Shown here: one piece after another, positions 1 through 10,337 of the stretch
How the letters are laid out: every line of letters begins with the position of its first letter
Numbering within the stretch: position 1 is the stretch's first letter
The notes under the pieces: generated by a model
What the model was told of the DNA's origin: nothing
The model's database searches: none
Seen by the model: the letters and a program-made list of their open reading frames with translations, nothing else
Position numbers and translations under genes: made by a program
Source of the DNA: JBLHKW01 sp047618565
GTDB lineage: Bacteria; Planctomycetota; UBA1135; GCA-002686595
NCBI GenBank assembly: GCA_047618565.1
Contig: JBLHKW010000104.1
Coordinates: 1 to 19,069, forward strand
Direction: 5' to 3'
Length of the DNA stretch: 19,069 nt

Positions 1-41
1 CCATATCCAAATCCCCGATACCACCCATATCCCCCCCTCCT

Positions 42-1670
42 CTAAAGCCGCCCACTCCCCCCTCGCCGCTGCCACTCGTGCCCCTCCACACATAGCAGCC
101 ACCCTTTCGGCTCGTAGCGTTCAAACGCGATGACGTTAACCCGGCCCATGTTTCGATCGCCGGAGACCGCGTCGACGTGGAACACCACGCCGTCGCGGGC
201 CTGCGTCTCGATCAGGTCGCGATAGGTGGCCCGGCCTCGCACGTCTCGGTGGTGGTCGCTGCTGCCCGTCAAGCCGTCGGCGTGGTAGACAAACTCCCCG
301 GCGGCATCGAGTACGGTCACGCGCAATTCGTGCTCGGACGGCAGCGTATCCAGAGTTCGTCGCATCTCGTCGGGGTCGAAGGCGATCCGGTCGAGGATCC
401 GGTTGACCTCGTTGAGCTGCGCGACGGACTCGCGCCGCAAGCCTGCGCCCACGATCGGGTTGAGCTGGCGCCAGTACGTCAGCCGGGACTCCCACTCATC
501 CAGCGTGGCGTCGATGCGCCCTGTGTAGCGTCTGAAAAAGGCCTCCAGCCGCGGCGTGAAGGCCTCCAACGTCGCGTACTTCGCTCGCTCGAGCTCGTAC
601 TGCTCGAGCAGCTCCGCCAGGGGCTCGACCCATATGAAGCTGGCCGCGAGCTGCTGCCTGACCTCGGTAGCTGCTCGCTCTTCCGAGTCGTACTCCTGGA
701 AGTAACGCACGGTGGCGGCTCGAACCAGGGACTCGCACATCACGCTCGACCAGGATCCGTATGCCTGGCTTCGCATCTCTTGCTCCATGCGACTAAACAG
801 AATCTCGCCGTAGGGACGCAACTTCTCCGACGCCTGCAGCACGATCGGATTCACGAAGGCGTGGGCGTATTCGTGCACCATCCCGCCGGTCATCTCGGGC
901 GGAAAGACGGGAGCGCCCACGTCGTCGACCTGGCTCACGCCGATAACCTGGTACACGAACGCCTGCTCCGGATCGCGGCATGTCGCCCCGTAGCTGGAGC
1001 CACCGGTGAGCATGCCCGGTACGCCGTAGAAGCGCATGCCGTCCTGGATGACAAAGAAGCTGTCCAGCCACTCGAGCAGGGGCGCGCCGTCCAGGGCCTC
1101 CGCAAAGCGCGCTTCGGCAAGCTCGTAGGCCGGTCGCTGGCTACGCCAGAATCCGACGAAGTCGGTGTCGATGACGAAGTTGCGCGCGTCCTCGAGCAGG
1201 GTGCGTGTGATCTCCGGAGTCCAGCGCTCTTCCAGAGATGTGAGTTGTTGATCGAACGGCACGCGTTCCGCGAGGGCCGGCGGGTCCGTGACGTGGATGG
1301 CCAGACTGATGACGGCGTCGTAGGCGATGTTCTTCCAGCGCCGAAGCGAGCGCATACGCTTCACAGCGGCGTGCTCACGGTACGGTTCGAAGTGCTCGCG
1401 CACGGCGCGTGCGTAGGCGTAATCGAGCGGAGCGCTGTACTCCTCGTAACCTGCCAGCTGCGCCATGATGCAGAACAGCTCGATGCGCGGGTCGACACGA
1501 ACTCCGACACTGCGGCCGGCGGCGTGACCGGCCTCGAGGTAGTCGATCTGGCCGACGGCCAGCTGTTCGGGCGGAAGCACGCTCACGACAGTCTCGGGAA
1601 CGTGACAGGTGAGCGACGCGAGTCCGGCGAGCAGGGCTGCGGCGACGCCGGCGGAGGGCTCAGTCCGCAT
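42..1670 (-). CDS. Secreted HExxH protein, DUF4932-like, with Cache-like C-terminal domain
   Basis: The 542-residue product starts with a short hydrophobic stretch (about residues 9-21, ending in LTC). This suggests export, and possibly lipid attachment at Cys21, although the lipobox is not canonical. A zinc-metalloprotease-type HEYAH motif lies at about residues 266-270, followed by FVNP, which is the pattern I associate with DUF4932 proteins. The last ~110 residues, with a segment reading VNVIAFERYEPKGWLLCVEG, resemble the end of a Cache sensor domain. The ATG lies inside the end of the upstream HD-hydrolase gene (11-nt overlap), so the two are probably co-transcribed and translationally coupled. 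No substrate can be assigned. The overlap, HExxH motif and intact length are seen directly; the DUF4932 and Cache assignments come from pattern memory. A peptidase role is not certain. Confidence 0.8.
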   Translation of the reverse strand: MRTEPSAGVAAALLAGLASLTCHVPETVVSVLPPEQLAVGQIDYLEAGHAAGRSVGVRVDPRIELFCIMAQLAGYEEYSAPLDYAYARAVREHFEPYREHAAVKRMRSLRRWKNIAYDAVISLAIHVTDPPALAERVPFDQQLTSLEERWTPEITRTLLEDARNFVIDTDFVGFWRSQRPAYELAEARFAEALDGAPLLEWLDSFFVIQDGMRFYGVPGMLTGGSSYGATCRDPEQAFVYQVIGVSQVDDVGAPVFPPEMTGGMVHEYAHAFVNPIVLQASEKLRPYGEILFSRMEQEMRSQAYGSWSSVMCESLVRAATVRYFQEYDSEERAATEVRQQLAASFIWVEPLAELLEQYELERAKYATLEAFTPRLEAFFRRYTGRIDATLDEWESRLTYWRQLNPIVGAGLRRESVAQLNEVNRILDRIAFDPDEMRRTLDTLPSEHELRVTVLDAAGEFVYHADGLTGSSDHHRDVRGRATYRDLIETQARDGVVFHVDAVSGDRNMGRVNVIAFERYEPKGWLLCVEGHEWQRRGGSGRL

Positions 1671-2229
1671 TGGTCTGCTCTTCCAGGGCTTTCAGCACGC
1701 TCCGCAGGGACTGGCCGAGGGTCGCGAGCACCCGCGGTTCCAGGGCCTCGATCAGCTCCCGTGCCATGCGCAGGGTCTTCTCCCGGCCACCACGAAAATG
1801 GGCCCAGACCTCGTCCGCATCGGACGCGTTCTGCAACTCCTCCAGCAGGCACGAGAGGTTGTGCAACTTGTCGGCGGCCTTGACGTGCGCCGCTTCCGTC
1901 GACATCTGCGCGACGTGCTCGATCGCGTGGCGCTTGCGCTCATCCCAGGTGCGCGACTTGTCCTCGGTCAGTGCCGCGACGATGTCCGCCACGGCGCCCC
2001 CGAAGTTCGAGCGCACGCGCGGATCGTCCCAGCCATCGCAGTCCTCGACCACGTCGTGCAGGAGAGCGGCCTGTACCGCGACCTCGTCCAGCCCCAGTTG
2101 CGCCAGGATCAGGGCCACGTGGACCGGGTGGGACACGTAGGGTAGACGCGCGGCGCCCTTGCGGGTCTGGTCCGCGTGGGCCTCAAGGGCGACCCGCAGG
2201 GCTCTCTCTATTCCGGTTGAAAACAGCAT
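1660..2229 (-). CDS. Small alarmone hydrolase-like HD protein (MESH1/SpoT-hydrolase type)
   Basis: The 189-residue protein is a stand-alone HD-superfamily hydrolase with the residue pattern of SpoT/MESH1 (p)ppGpp hydrolases: YVSHP (His34), LLHDVVED (His58, Asp59, Glu62, Asp63) and KAADKLHNL (Asp120). The 24-residue spacing from His34 to His58 and the HDxxED motif match the catalytic SpoT hydrolase domain. No synthetase, TGS or ACT domain is present, so it should only hydrolyse. The likely reaction is removal of pyrophosphate from ppGpp or a related nucleotide in the cytoplasm, with a Mn-dependent site as in the family. It is the first gene of a two-gene unit with the DUF4932-like gene, which starts 11 nt before this one ends. 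MESH1-type proteins can also act on NADPH, so the substrate is inferred. Confidence 0.85.
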   Translation of the reverse strand: MLFSTGIERALRVALEAHADQTRKGAARLPYVSHPVHVALILAQLGLDEVAVQAALLHDVVEDCDGWDDPRVRSNFGGAVADIVAALTEDKSRTWDERKRHAIEHVAQMSTEAAHVKAADKLHNLSCLLEELQNASDADEVWAHFRGGREKTLRMARELIEALEPRVLATLGQSLRSVLKALEEQTNAD

Positions 2230-2512
2230 TGCGCGTGAGGGTACGCCTTGAGCGGTTGGCTGACCAGCCGCCGCAGATACGACTTTTTACGATGGTGAAA
2301 CAATTGATCGCGCGTGCTCGAAGGCCCGAAGCTACGCCCGGATCGCCCCCCACGATAGCCCGCGACGGGGGTAAGATTGATCTGAAGTCTGGCGTTCCGG
2401 CCCACCCGGCTCGCTCGACCCCGCAGCGGCGCGTGGAGAAGACGCGCACCTGCGAGGCCTGTCCCCGGCGGGGTATCCCAGTACCGACGTAACTCAACTT
2501 AGAGAATCACTC
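2230..2512. other. Divergent intergenic region
   Basis: These 283 bases separate the minus-strand HD hydrolase from the plus-strand di-haem oxidoreductase, so both promoters should lie here. No convincing -35/-10 pair was found. The only AT-rich patch is at 2281-2310, and a TAAGAT hexamer sits near 2372. A small inverted repeat (GCGCGT at 2429-2434, ACGCGC at 2442-2447) has a 7-nt loop. The plus-strand gene is preceded by only a weak purine stretch (AGAGAA). Confidence 0.4.
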
Positions 2513-3964
2513 ATGCGACTCCTGCTTGCCTTGACCACATCCGGTCTCGTATCCCTGTTGACTCCCGCAGGCGTGGCCCAGGCGCCGCCCGGCGAGGGCC
2601 CGGCGCTTGGACCCAACCGTATCCTTCAGAGCGACATCGCCACAGGTGTTCTGGACTACACCGAGGTGCGTCAGGAAGGCCTGCGGATCTTCACGACGTC
2701 GTTCAACAAACATGACGGATTCGGGGACGGTCTCGTCGACCCGATGAACCCGGACAAGACCAGCCCGGGCAACCGCCCGTCGCTGCAGAACAACGGGACC
2801 TGGCTGCGCGTCAACGGCCTCGATTCCCAGACCTGCCTGGAGTGCCACGGGATCGTCAGCAACGCGACCATTCCCGCGATACTCGGTGTCGGTGGCGTCG
2901 GGGGCATCGGCGCTTCGGCCATGCCGGGAGCCACGGAGCTCGACATTGACGACTCGGACGACAATGGGTTTGCAAACTACAACGGGCGCCTGATCAACCC
3001 GCCCTTCATCTTCGGTGCCGGCGGCGTGGAGCTCGTGGCCAAGGAGATGACGGCAGCCCTCCAGGTCCATAAGCAGACCGCGGCGAACAACCCGAACGTG
3101 CTCGTGCCCCTGATCGCCAAGGGCGTGGACTTCGGGTCCATTTCCTTTGATGGCGTGGACTTCGATACTTCCCTCGTCGAGGGTGTCGACCCGAGTCTCG
3201 TCGTCGCCCCGTTCGGCCGCAAGGGTAACAACTCGACCGTCCGTGCCTTCGACCTGGGCGCCATGGCCTTCCACCACGGTATGCAGCCCGAGGAGTTGAC
3301 TGACGATATGGATGGTGACGGGGCCCCGGATCCGGGCGTCGATAACGATCCCGATGGAGATGGCGTATTCAACGAGCTCACCGTCGGTGAGATCTCGGCG
3401 CTGCACATCTTCAGCACTTCCCTGGAGCACCCGATCGTCCGCGGCGGTCACACCGCTCAGGCCAACGCCGGGCGTCAGCTGTTCAACTCGATCGGCTGCA
3501 CGGATTGCCACGTCTCCTCGTTGACCACCGACACGCGCATCCTGCCTATCCAGTTCCCGGAACTGGCCACGGACCCGTTCAATCCGAGCAACGTGTTCTT
3601 CGAGATCGATCTGGGCGGTATGCCCAACCGCTTCCCCGTGGCCGGCAACGGCGTGCGGGTCCCCATGTTCTCGGACCTGAAGCGGCACGACATGGGTCCG
3701 GCCCTGGCCGAGTCCACCGGCAGCCCGCTCGCACCGTTCTTCATCACGGCACGCCTCTGGGGCATCGCCGACACGGCGCCCTACCTGCACGATGGTCGCG
3801 CCCTGACCCTGACCGAGGCGATCGATCAGCACGGCGGCGAGGGCACCGCGGCGGCCGCGGCCTTCGGCAACCTGAGCGCACAGCAGAAGGTCAACCTGCT
3901 GACCTTCCTGCGGTCCCTGAAGACACCGCGCCTGATCGGGACCGGGCTGCAGATGGCCGGCTAA
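2513..3964 (+). CDS. Exported di-haem oxidoreductase (DHOR / putative peroxidase type)
   Basis: The 483-residue protein has a signal peptide with a probable AQA cleavage site at residues 22-24. Two c-type haem sites are visible: CLECH (Cys108-His112) and CTDCH (Cys329-His333). The C-terminal pattern APYLHDGRALTLTEAI followed by a short helix ending in LLTFLRSL is typical of di-haem cytochrome c peroxidase-like and 'thiol oxidoreductase' (DUF1111-type) proteins. The protein should be periplasmic, with electron donor and substrate unknown. Between the haem sites is an Asp/Gly-rich calcium-loop-like segment (MDGDG at 266-270, DNDPDGDG at 277-284). It is a single-gene unit ending 24 bp before a strong terminator. 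The family is clear from the haem motifs and C-terminal pattern; peroxidase activity is not proven. Confidence 0.88.
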   Translation: MRLLLALTTSGLVSLLTPAGVAQAPPGEGPALGPNRILQSDIATGVLDYTEVRQEGLRIFTTSFNKHDGFGDGLVDPMNPDKTSPGNRPSLQNNGTWLRVNGLDSQTCLECHGIVSNATIPAILGVGGVGGIGASAMPGATELDIDDSDDNGFANYNGRLINPPFIFGAGGVELVAKEMTAALQVHKQTAANNPNVLVPLIAKGVDFGSISFDGVDFDTSLVEGVDPSLVVAPFGRKGNNSTVRAFDLGAMAFHHGMQPEELTDDMDGDGAPDPGVDNDPDGDGVFNELTVGEISALHIFSTSLEHPIVRGGHTAQANAGRQLFNSIGCTDCHVSSLTTDTRILPIQFPELATDPFNPSNVFFEIDLGGMPNRFPVAGNGVRVPMFSDLKRHDMGPALAESTGSPLAPFFITARLWGIADTAPYLHDGRALTLTEAIDQHGGEGTAAAAAFGNLSAQQKVNLLTFLRSLKTPRLIGTGLQMAG

Positions 3965-3988
3965 TCCTGGCTCAGGCCTGGACATGAA

Positions 3989-4023
3989 AATGCGGCAGGC
4001 GCCCATCGGGCGCCTGCCGCATT
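3989..4023. terminator. Bidirectional intrinsic terminator
   Basis: A perfect 16-bp inverted repeat (3989-4004 and 4008-4023) with a 3-nt ATC loop sits between two convergent genes. On the plus strand it is followed by TATTTCTT, a U-rich tract; on the minus strand it is followed by TTTCATG. It can therefore terminate both the di-haem oxidoreductase transcript and the long minus-strand operon. Confidence 0.9.
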
Positions 4024-4062
4024 ATTTCTTGCCTGCGCTGGACGCCGGGCGCGCAGCTCGCG

Positions 4063-4926
4063 CTAGATCTGGATACCGAGGGGTTTCAGCACGGCGACCC
4101 CGAAGGCCATCGAGGCCACCAGGAACCAGATCATGATGCCCATGACGCCGGAACCAGGCAGCCAGCCCAGGTCGCTCTCGGGGTATTCGAACTTGATGTG
4201 AGCCAGACCCGAGCTCGCATCGAGCATGTCCTCTGCGGGCCAGAGTGCGGCAAGAAACACCGAGCTGACTCGCTCGGCCTGCATCATGCGCACCTCGGTC
4301 TCGGCGCCAGCCACGAAGCGCTTGATGACCTCATCGGCTCCCGGGATGCGGAACCCCACCTCGTAGTCGCCCGCTGCGGTGGCCACGACTTCCTGGAAGG
4401 CCTTGCCCGTGACCGCGCTCCGCACCAGAGGCGATATCGGAGTCAAACCCTCGGGATACACGACCTCGAGGCCAGCGATGTCACGCTGGTGCTCATCGGT
4501 GGCCTGGATTGTGATCATGATGCCCTGGCCCGGCACGAGCTGGCTCGGATCGGGCGTCACGGGCACCGGAACGAAGGCGTAGCGCACGACCAGCTGGGCC
4601 AGCACGAACGCGAACGGGATGATCAACGGAGCGATCGGCCCGAAGTTGTACGTGATGTACTGCAGGTTGCGGGCCAGGACCTTCATGACCGACTTGCCCA
4701 CCGTCGCCAGATCGTTCTGGTAGAGGCGGATTGCGATCATGTGCGCCTTGATCTTGTTCTTGGCCTCCTTGATGCCCTTCTGGTAGCTGATGAACTTGAA
4801 GACAATCAGCGCCAGGATGCCGAAGATGCCGCTGACCAGGATCAGCGCCACCTCGGTACCCATCATCTCGAGGGGCGTCAGGAGCAGGTCAAAGACCTTC
4901 GTCACGACGCTATTGAGCGCGTTCAT
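4063..4926 (-). CDS. Oxa1/EMC3 (DUF106)-like membrane protein with extracytoplasmic insert
   Basis: The 287-residue protein has three predicted membrane segments: about 24-46, 97-117 and 258-280. TM1 is followed by a basic, helical, coiled-coil-like stretch (about 47-92, rich in K, Q and N). This matches the TM1-cytosolic hairpin-TM2-TM3 plan of the EMC3/TMCO1/DUF106 branch of the Oxa1 superfamily, which assists membrane-protein insertion or lipid handling. Unusually, a ~135-residue polar, beta-rich domain (about 120-255) lies between TM2 and TM3, on the outside if the topology holds. It is the last gene of the minus-strand operon, 40 bp after the RHH1 gene, with the terminator just beyond. 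The family assignment rests on topology and general appearance, not on a search. It could be an unrelated three-TM protein partnered with the exported phosphodiesterases. Confidence 0.6.
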   Translation of the reverse strand: MNALNSVVTKVFDLLLTPLEMMGTEVALILVSGIFGILALIVFKFISYQKGIKEAKNKIKAHMIAIRLYQNDLATVGKSVMKVLARNLQYITYNFGPIAPLIIPFAFVLAQLVVRYAFVPVPVTPDPSQLVPGQGIMITIQATDEHQRDIAGLEVVYPEGLTPISPLVRSAVTGKAFQEVVATAAGDYEVGFRIPGADEVIKRFVAGAETEVRMMQAERVSSVFLAALWPAEDMLDASSGLAHIKFEYPESDLGWLPGSGVMGIMIWFLVASMAFGVAVLKPLGIQI

Positions 4927-4966
4927 CAGTTAGACGTGAGGCTTGGGGAAAGGAGGGGACGGGGAC

Positions 4967-5164
4967 TCAGCTGATGTAGCCGAGACCGCGCAGTTTTTCT
5001 GTGATGTCCTCGTCCGAGGAGGATTCCTCGAACTGCGCTACCTCGCGCTCCAGGACGTGCATGATGAACTCGTCGTGCGACGCGTAGCCCGCGACCTCCG
5101 AAATCTGCTTGATCCGATCGAGCAGGTCCTTGTCCACCTTGATTTTGTTACCGCCGCCAAACAT
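4967..5164 (-). CDS. Ribbon-helix-helix protein RHH1 with LGY tail
   Basis: The 65-residue protein has a short beta strand (NKIKV, residues 6-10), helix 1 (about 12-24), a GYAS turn and helix 2 (about 30-44). This is the ribbon-helix-helix (CopG/Arc-like) fold, which dimerises and binds DNA through the strand. An acidic linker (ESSSDED) leads to the C-terminal tail EKLRGLGYIS. The whole protein aligns end to end with RHH2 at 12686-12907, so the two are paralogues. It lies 31 bp after the second phosphodiesterase gene and 40 bp before the membrane-protein gene. The start has a recognisable Shine-Dalgarno sequence (AGGTGAT). A DNA-binding regulator is the simplest reading; a protein-binding adaptor is also possible because of the tail. 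Confidence 0.8.
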   Translation of the reverse strand: MFGGGNKIKVDKDLLDRIKQISEVAGYASHDEFIMHVLEREVAQFEESSSDEDITEKLRGLGYIS

Positions 5165-5195
5165 GAGATCACCTATCCGCTGAGAGAGAGAAAGA

Positions 5196-7297
5196 CTACT
5201 TGAGGACCGGGCGCCCGTTCATCTGCGCGTCCGGCTTGATGTTGTATTGCCCGAGCACCTCGACAGTGAGGTCTTCGAGGCGCGGGTCATCGAGTGCGAT
5301 GCCGCGGTTGGTGAGCAGCGTGCCCGCCACGACCCGCGGATCCATCAGGTGGCTGCCATTGAAGGTGCCCCCGAGGTTGTCCGACAGGACCGCGTGCGGA
5401 ATCTGGCCCAGCGAGGCCTCGTCCGAGTTCCCGTACCCCGAATTGTAGCCCACCAGGATATCCGGTGCCTCGGCTACCCGGGTCCCGGTGTAGACGTCCG
5501 TGGCGACGTCCGCGGAGAGCACCACCTGGGTCCCATCCCGCTCGGAATCCTTGATCGCCTCGAGCTTCTGAGCCAGCTCCGCGATCAGGGCATCCGCCTC
5601 TGCACCCGCGTTGACGATGCCCTCGGACTCGCGCCCGGCCAGGTTCAGGTACAGACCGTTGAAGCCCATCCCGAAGGCGCGCGTCTTCGACCAGTCGACA
5701 GCCCGCACCAGCATGACCTTCTCGTGAGCCGGATCGTCCGCCGGCATCTCGCGCTCGAATCCGTCCTTGAGGACCATGTAACCGTTCTCGAGCAGCCAGG
5801 TGTTCAGGCTGAACTTGCGGTGGTACGGCGCGAAGCCGTGGTCGCTCATGACGAAGATCAAGGTGTCCTCGCCGACCGCCTCGCGCACCTGGCCCAGGAT
5901 CGGGTCCATCTTCAGGTACAGGTCGTGGATCACGGTCTTCCACGTGCTGTCGTCCCGACCGGTCCACCATGAGGAGTCGCCGGCGGCGACATCCGCCTCG
6001 TGGAACGGGTGCTCCTCATCCTGGTGGCGCCACATCATGTGGCCGCACAGGTCGACGGTCGAGTAGTAGAAGAACAGCAGTCCGCCGTCCTCGTTCGCGA
6101 CGTAGCGCTCGAGCGCGTAGTCGAGCATGCGACCGCGCTCCTCGTATACGAGGTTCGCCTGGCGCATGAACTCGTCGTCGGTGAGCACGCGCTTCTTCAG
6201 GCCATTGACGTCCTCTGCCATGCCCTGCGTGTAGTAGTTGCCGATCTCATCCGCCAGCATGCCGCTTGCGTCGTCCGGATAAGACACCGGGCTGATCGGG
6301 TTGCGCGGGTCGACGTTGATCGGCGACGCGTAGAGCTCGAACTCGGGCTCGATGCTGCGCAGGTAGAAGCGCACGATGCCGCTCATGTCCATCATGCCCA
6401 TCGGCAGCATGCCGAAGGTGACCGGAACGAAGTCGCTCCACTGCCCGGGCTGCATGACCAGGACCTCGTGCCCCAGCTCGATGGCGGCGGCGCCGCTCTC
6501 GTGGTCGAGGTAGATGTTCAGGGGCACCTGAACCCGCGGCGCGCTCTCCTTGAACGGATTGGTCGGGCCCAGCACGGACGTGCGGATGACTCCCTCACGC
6601 TCGACGACCGGAATGGTCTTCCTGGCCTTATCGACGGGCGGATCGGTGGTGTAGAAGGTGAACTCGCCGTAGGCCGAGTCGACGGCCGGCGTCATCATGC
6701 CCGGGAAGGAGAGTCCCTTGGCTTCCTCGACGGGGAAGTTGATCGGCATGCGCCACACGTCGGCCGGGACACCGGCGTCGCGCAGAATGGTCCAGAAGGC
6801 CGTGCCCGTGCGGTTCGTGTCGCCGCCCTCGTCCATCGGGAACTGCCACTCGCCCGGCAAGTTCAGGGGCTCGGAATGCCCCGTTGTGACCGTGGACGGG
6901 ACCAGGTTGTAGGTCTCGGGGTCGCGGTGGATGAAGTCGAAGATGCCGTGTCCGCCGGGATTGCGGCCGGTGATGAAGTTCGACCAGGCGACCGGGCTCT
7001 GGGGCGGCGTCGATGTGCCCAGGGAGCGAATGCCGTCGCCCTGTTCGATCAGCTTGCGGAAGTTAGGCATGCGCTCCGGATAGAGCTCCATGACCTCCTG
7101 CAGGATGTCGGGGTCCAGGCCGTCGATGCCCAGCACGACGACACGCGGATAGGTACTCGCAGGCAGGCTACGCGACGCGTTTGCGGCGATGGCGGCGGCG
7201 TTGCTCGAGTAGACGCTCTGACGTCGGTGCGGAATCGCGGAGACGAAGAAGACGAGCAGGACCCCGAGGGCGGGGTAGGTAGTCCAGCGCGGGAGAC

Positions 7298-7301
<4 letters not shown>
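5196..7301 (-). CDS. Exported type I phosphodiesterase / nucleotide pyrophosphatase-like protein B
   Basis: The 701-residue protein belongs to the alkaline phosphatase superfamily (PF01663-type). An N-terminal hydrophobic segment (about 9-23) is a signal peptide or anchor, so the catalytic domain should be outside the cytoplasm. Metal-site motifs are LGIDGLD (Asp60), STVDLCGH in mid-protein, SDHGFAPYH (Asp487, His488) and a late GSHLMDP. The likely nucleophile is Ser102 in QSPVAWS. The start was set at 7301 because its ATG overlaps the TGA of the preceding gene (ATGA) and is followed directly by the signal sequence; a longer in-frame start at 7496 would add 65 non-conserved, Arg-rich residues. 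It is a paralogue of the adjacent gene A, sharing the nucleophile block and an INVDP/INIDP-x-x-P segment. The substrate (nucleotide, phospholipid head group or phosphoethanolamine-type donor) is unknown. Confidence 0.87.
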
Positions 7302-9460
<2,159 letters not shown>

Positions 9461-9723
9461 GGGGTTCGAGGCAGGCTCAGCCCGCCCCGTCGTAGCCTGG
9501 TAATAGGGAGCCTCGGGTTATCGTCCGGACGCGGACGGCCCTGGAGTCTCGCCTTGGAATGGGACCGCTCCCACGCACAATTGCGCGCCAGTATACGGCC
9601 CGGAGGCCCCCATTGCCCCATCCGGGGCCCCGGATGGGGCAATGGGGGAGACCGTGGAGCTCGCCCCGCCGCGGGACTAAGCCACCACCGAGGCAGCTGT
9701 CCCGCGCGCCGGAGCGGCCCGAC
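9461..9723 (-). promoter_or_regulatory. cysC-phosphodiesterase intergenic leader with possible internal promoter
   Basis: This is by far the longest gap within the minus-strand gene run. It holds the 42-bp palindrome (9607-9648) and, just downstream of it in the minus direction, a TATACT hexamer (plus-strand 9590-9595). That hexamer is one mismatch from a -10 consensus. No acceptable -35 lies 16-18 bp upstream, so an internal promoter for the phosphodiesterase genes is only a possibility. The rest shows no gene. Confidence 0.35.
9607..9648. repeat. Perfect 42-bp palindrome
   Basis: Positions 9607-9627 are the exact reverse complement of 9628-9648, with no spacer. As RNA it would form a very stable GC-rich hairpin of about 19 bp with a 4-nt loop. 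No U-tract follows on the minus strand (the sequence continues CCTCCGGGCC), so it is not a standard intrinsic terminator. Possible roles are an mRNA processing or stability element, attenuation between cysC and the phosphodiesterase genes, or a REP-like dispersed element. Confidence 0.85.
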
Positions 9724-10281
9724 CTACTTGGCCTGGGCGCCGGCAGCGGCGAAGAGGCCGCGCTCGACCAGGTAGTCGAGCACCTTGGTGGCCGACTCCT
9801 CGATGGACTCCGTCGCCGTGTGAACGACGATTTCCGCGTTTTCCGGAGCTTCATAGGGGTCCGAGATGCCGGTGAAGTTCTTGATCTCGCCGGAACGCGC
9901 CTTCTTGTAGAGGCCCTTGGTGTCCCGCTCTTCCAGCACCGGCAGAGGAGCTTCTACGTAGACCTCGATGAAGTTGTGAGTCGTGTCCCGGATCTCTTGG
10001 CGGACCGCCTCGTAGGGCGAGATCGCGGCCGTGATCGCACACACGCCGTTGCGCGAGAGCAGCCCGGCGACGAAGCCGATGCGGCGGATGTTGGTGTCGC
10101 GGTCTTCCTTGGAGAAGCCCAGACCTTTGGAAAGGTTCGTGCGCACCACGTCGCCGTCGAGGACCTCGACGCCCACGCCACGTTCCTGAAGGACCGGGGT
10201 GAGGTACTGGGCAAGGGTACTTTTGCCCGAGCCGGAGAGGCCGGTGAACCAGAGGATGAAACCGTTGTCGCTCGTTGCCAT
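9724..10281 (-). CDS. cysC: Adenylylsulfate (APS) kinase
   Basis: The 185-residue cytoplasmic enzyme phosphorylates APS at the 3' position with ATP to give PAPS. The P-loop GLSGSGKST (14-22), the DGD motif with following VR (42-47), the lid region KGLYKKAR (122-129) and FTGISDPYE (136-144) are all intact and in the usual order, and the length is normal for CysC. It sits two genes downstream of sat, separated from it by a sulfatase-fold gene. No PAPS reductase follows, so PAPS made here may serve sulfation or a reductase encoded elsewhere. The start codon lacks a Shine-Dalgarno sequence. Confidence 0.96.
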   Translation of the reverse strand: MATSDNGFILWFTGLSGSGKSTLAQYLTPVLQERGVGVEVLDGDVVRTNLSKGLGFSKEDRDTNIRRIGFVAGLLSRNGVCAITAAISPYEAVRQEIRDTTHNFIEVYVEAPLPVLEERDTKGLYKKARSGEIKNFTGISDPYEAPENAEIVVHTATESIEESATKVLDYLVERGLFAAAGAQAK

Positions 10282-10337
10282 GTCGAATTCTGAGTCGGAA
10301 GAAGAAAAATGAAGAGTGAGAGTTTTGGAAAGGTGCG

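Noticed and set aside
177..1883. Long open frame on the plus strand opposite the DUF4932-like gene, and similar long antisense frames at 2507-4006, 6000-7409 and 15026-16582
   Set aside because: High GC keeps antisense frames open. These show no domain motifs, while the opposite strand carries recognisable genes.
9607..9648. Palindrome as an intrinsic terminator
   Set aside because: No U-tract follows on either strand.
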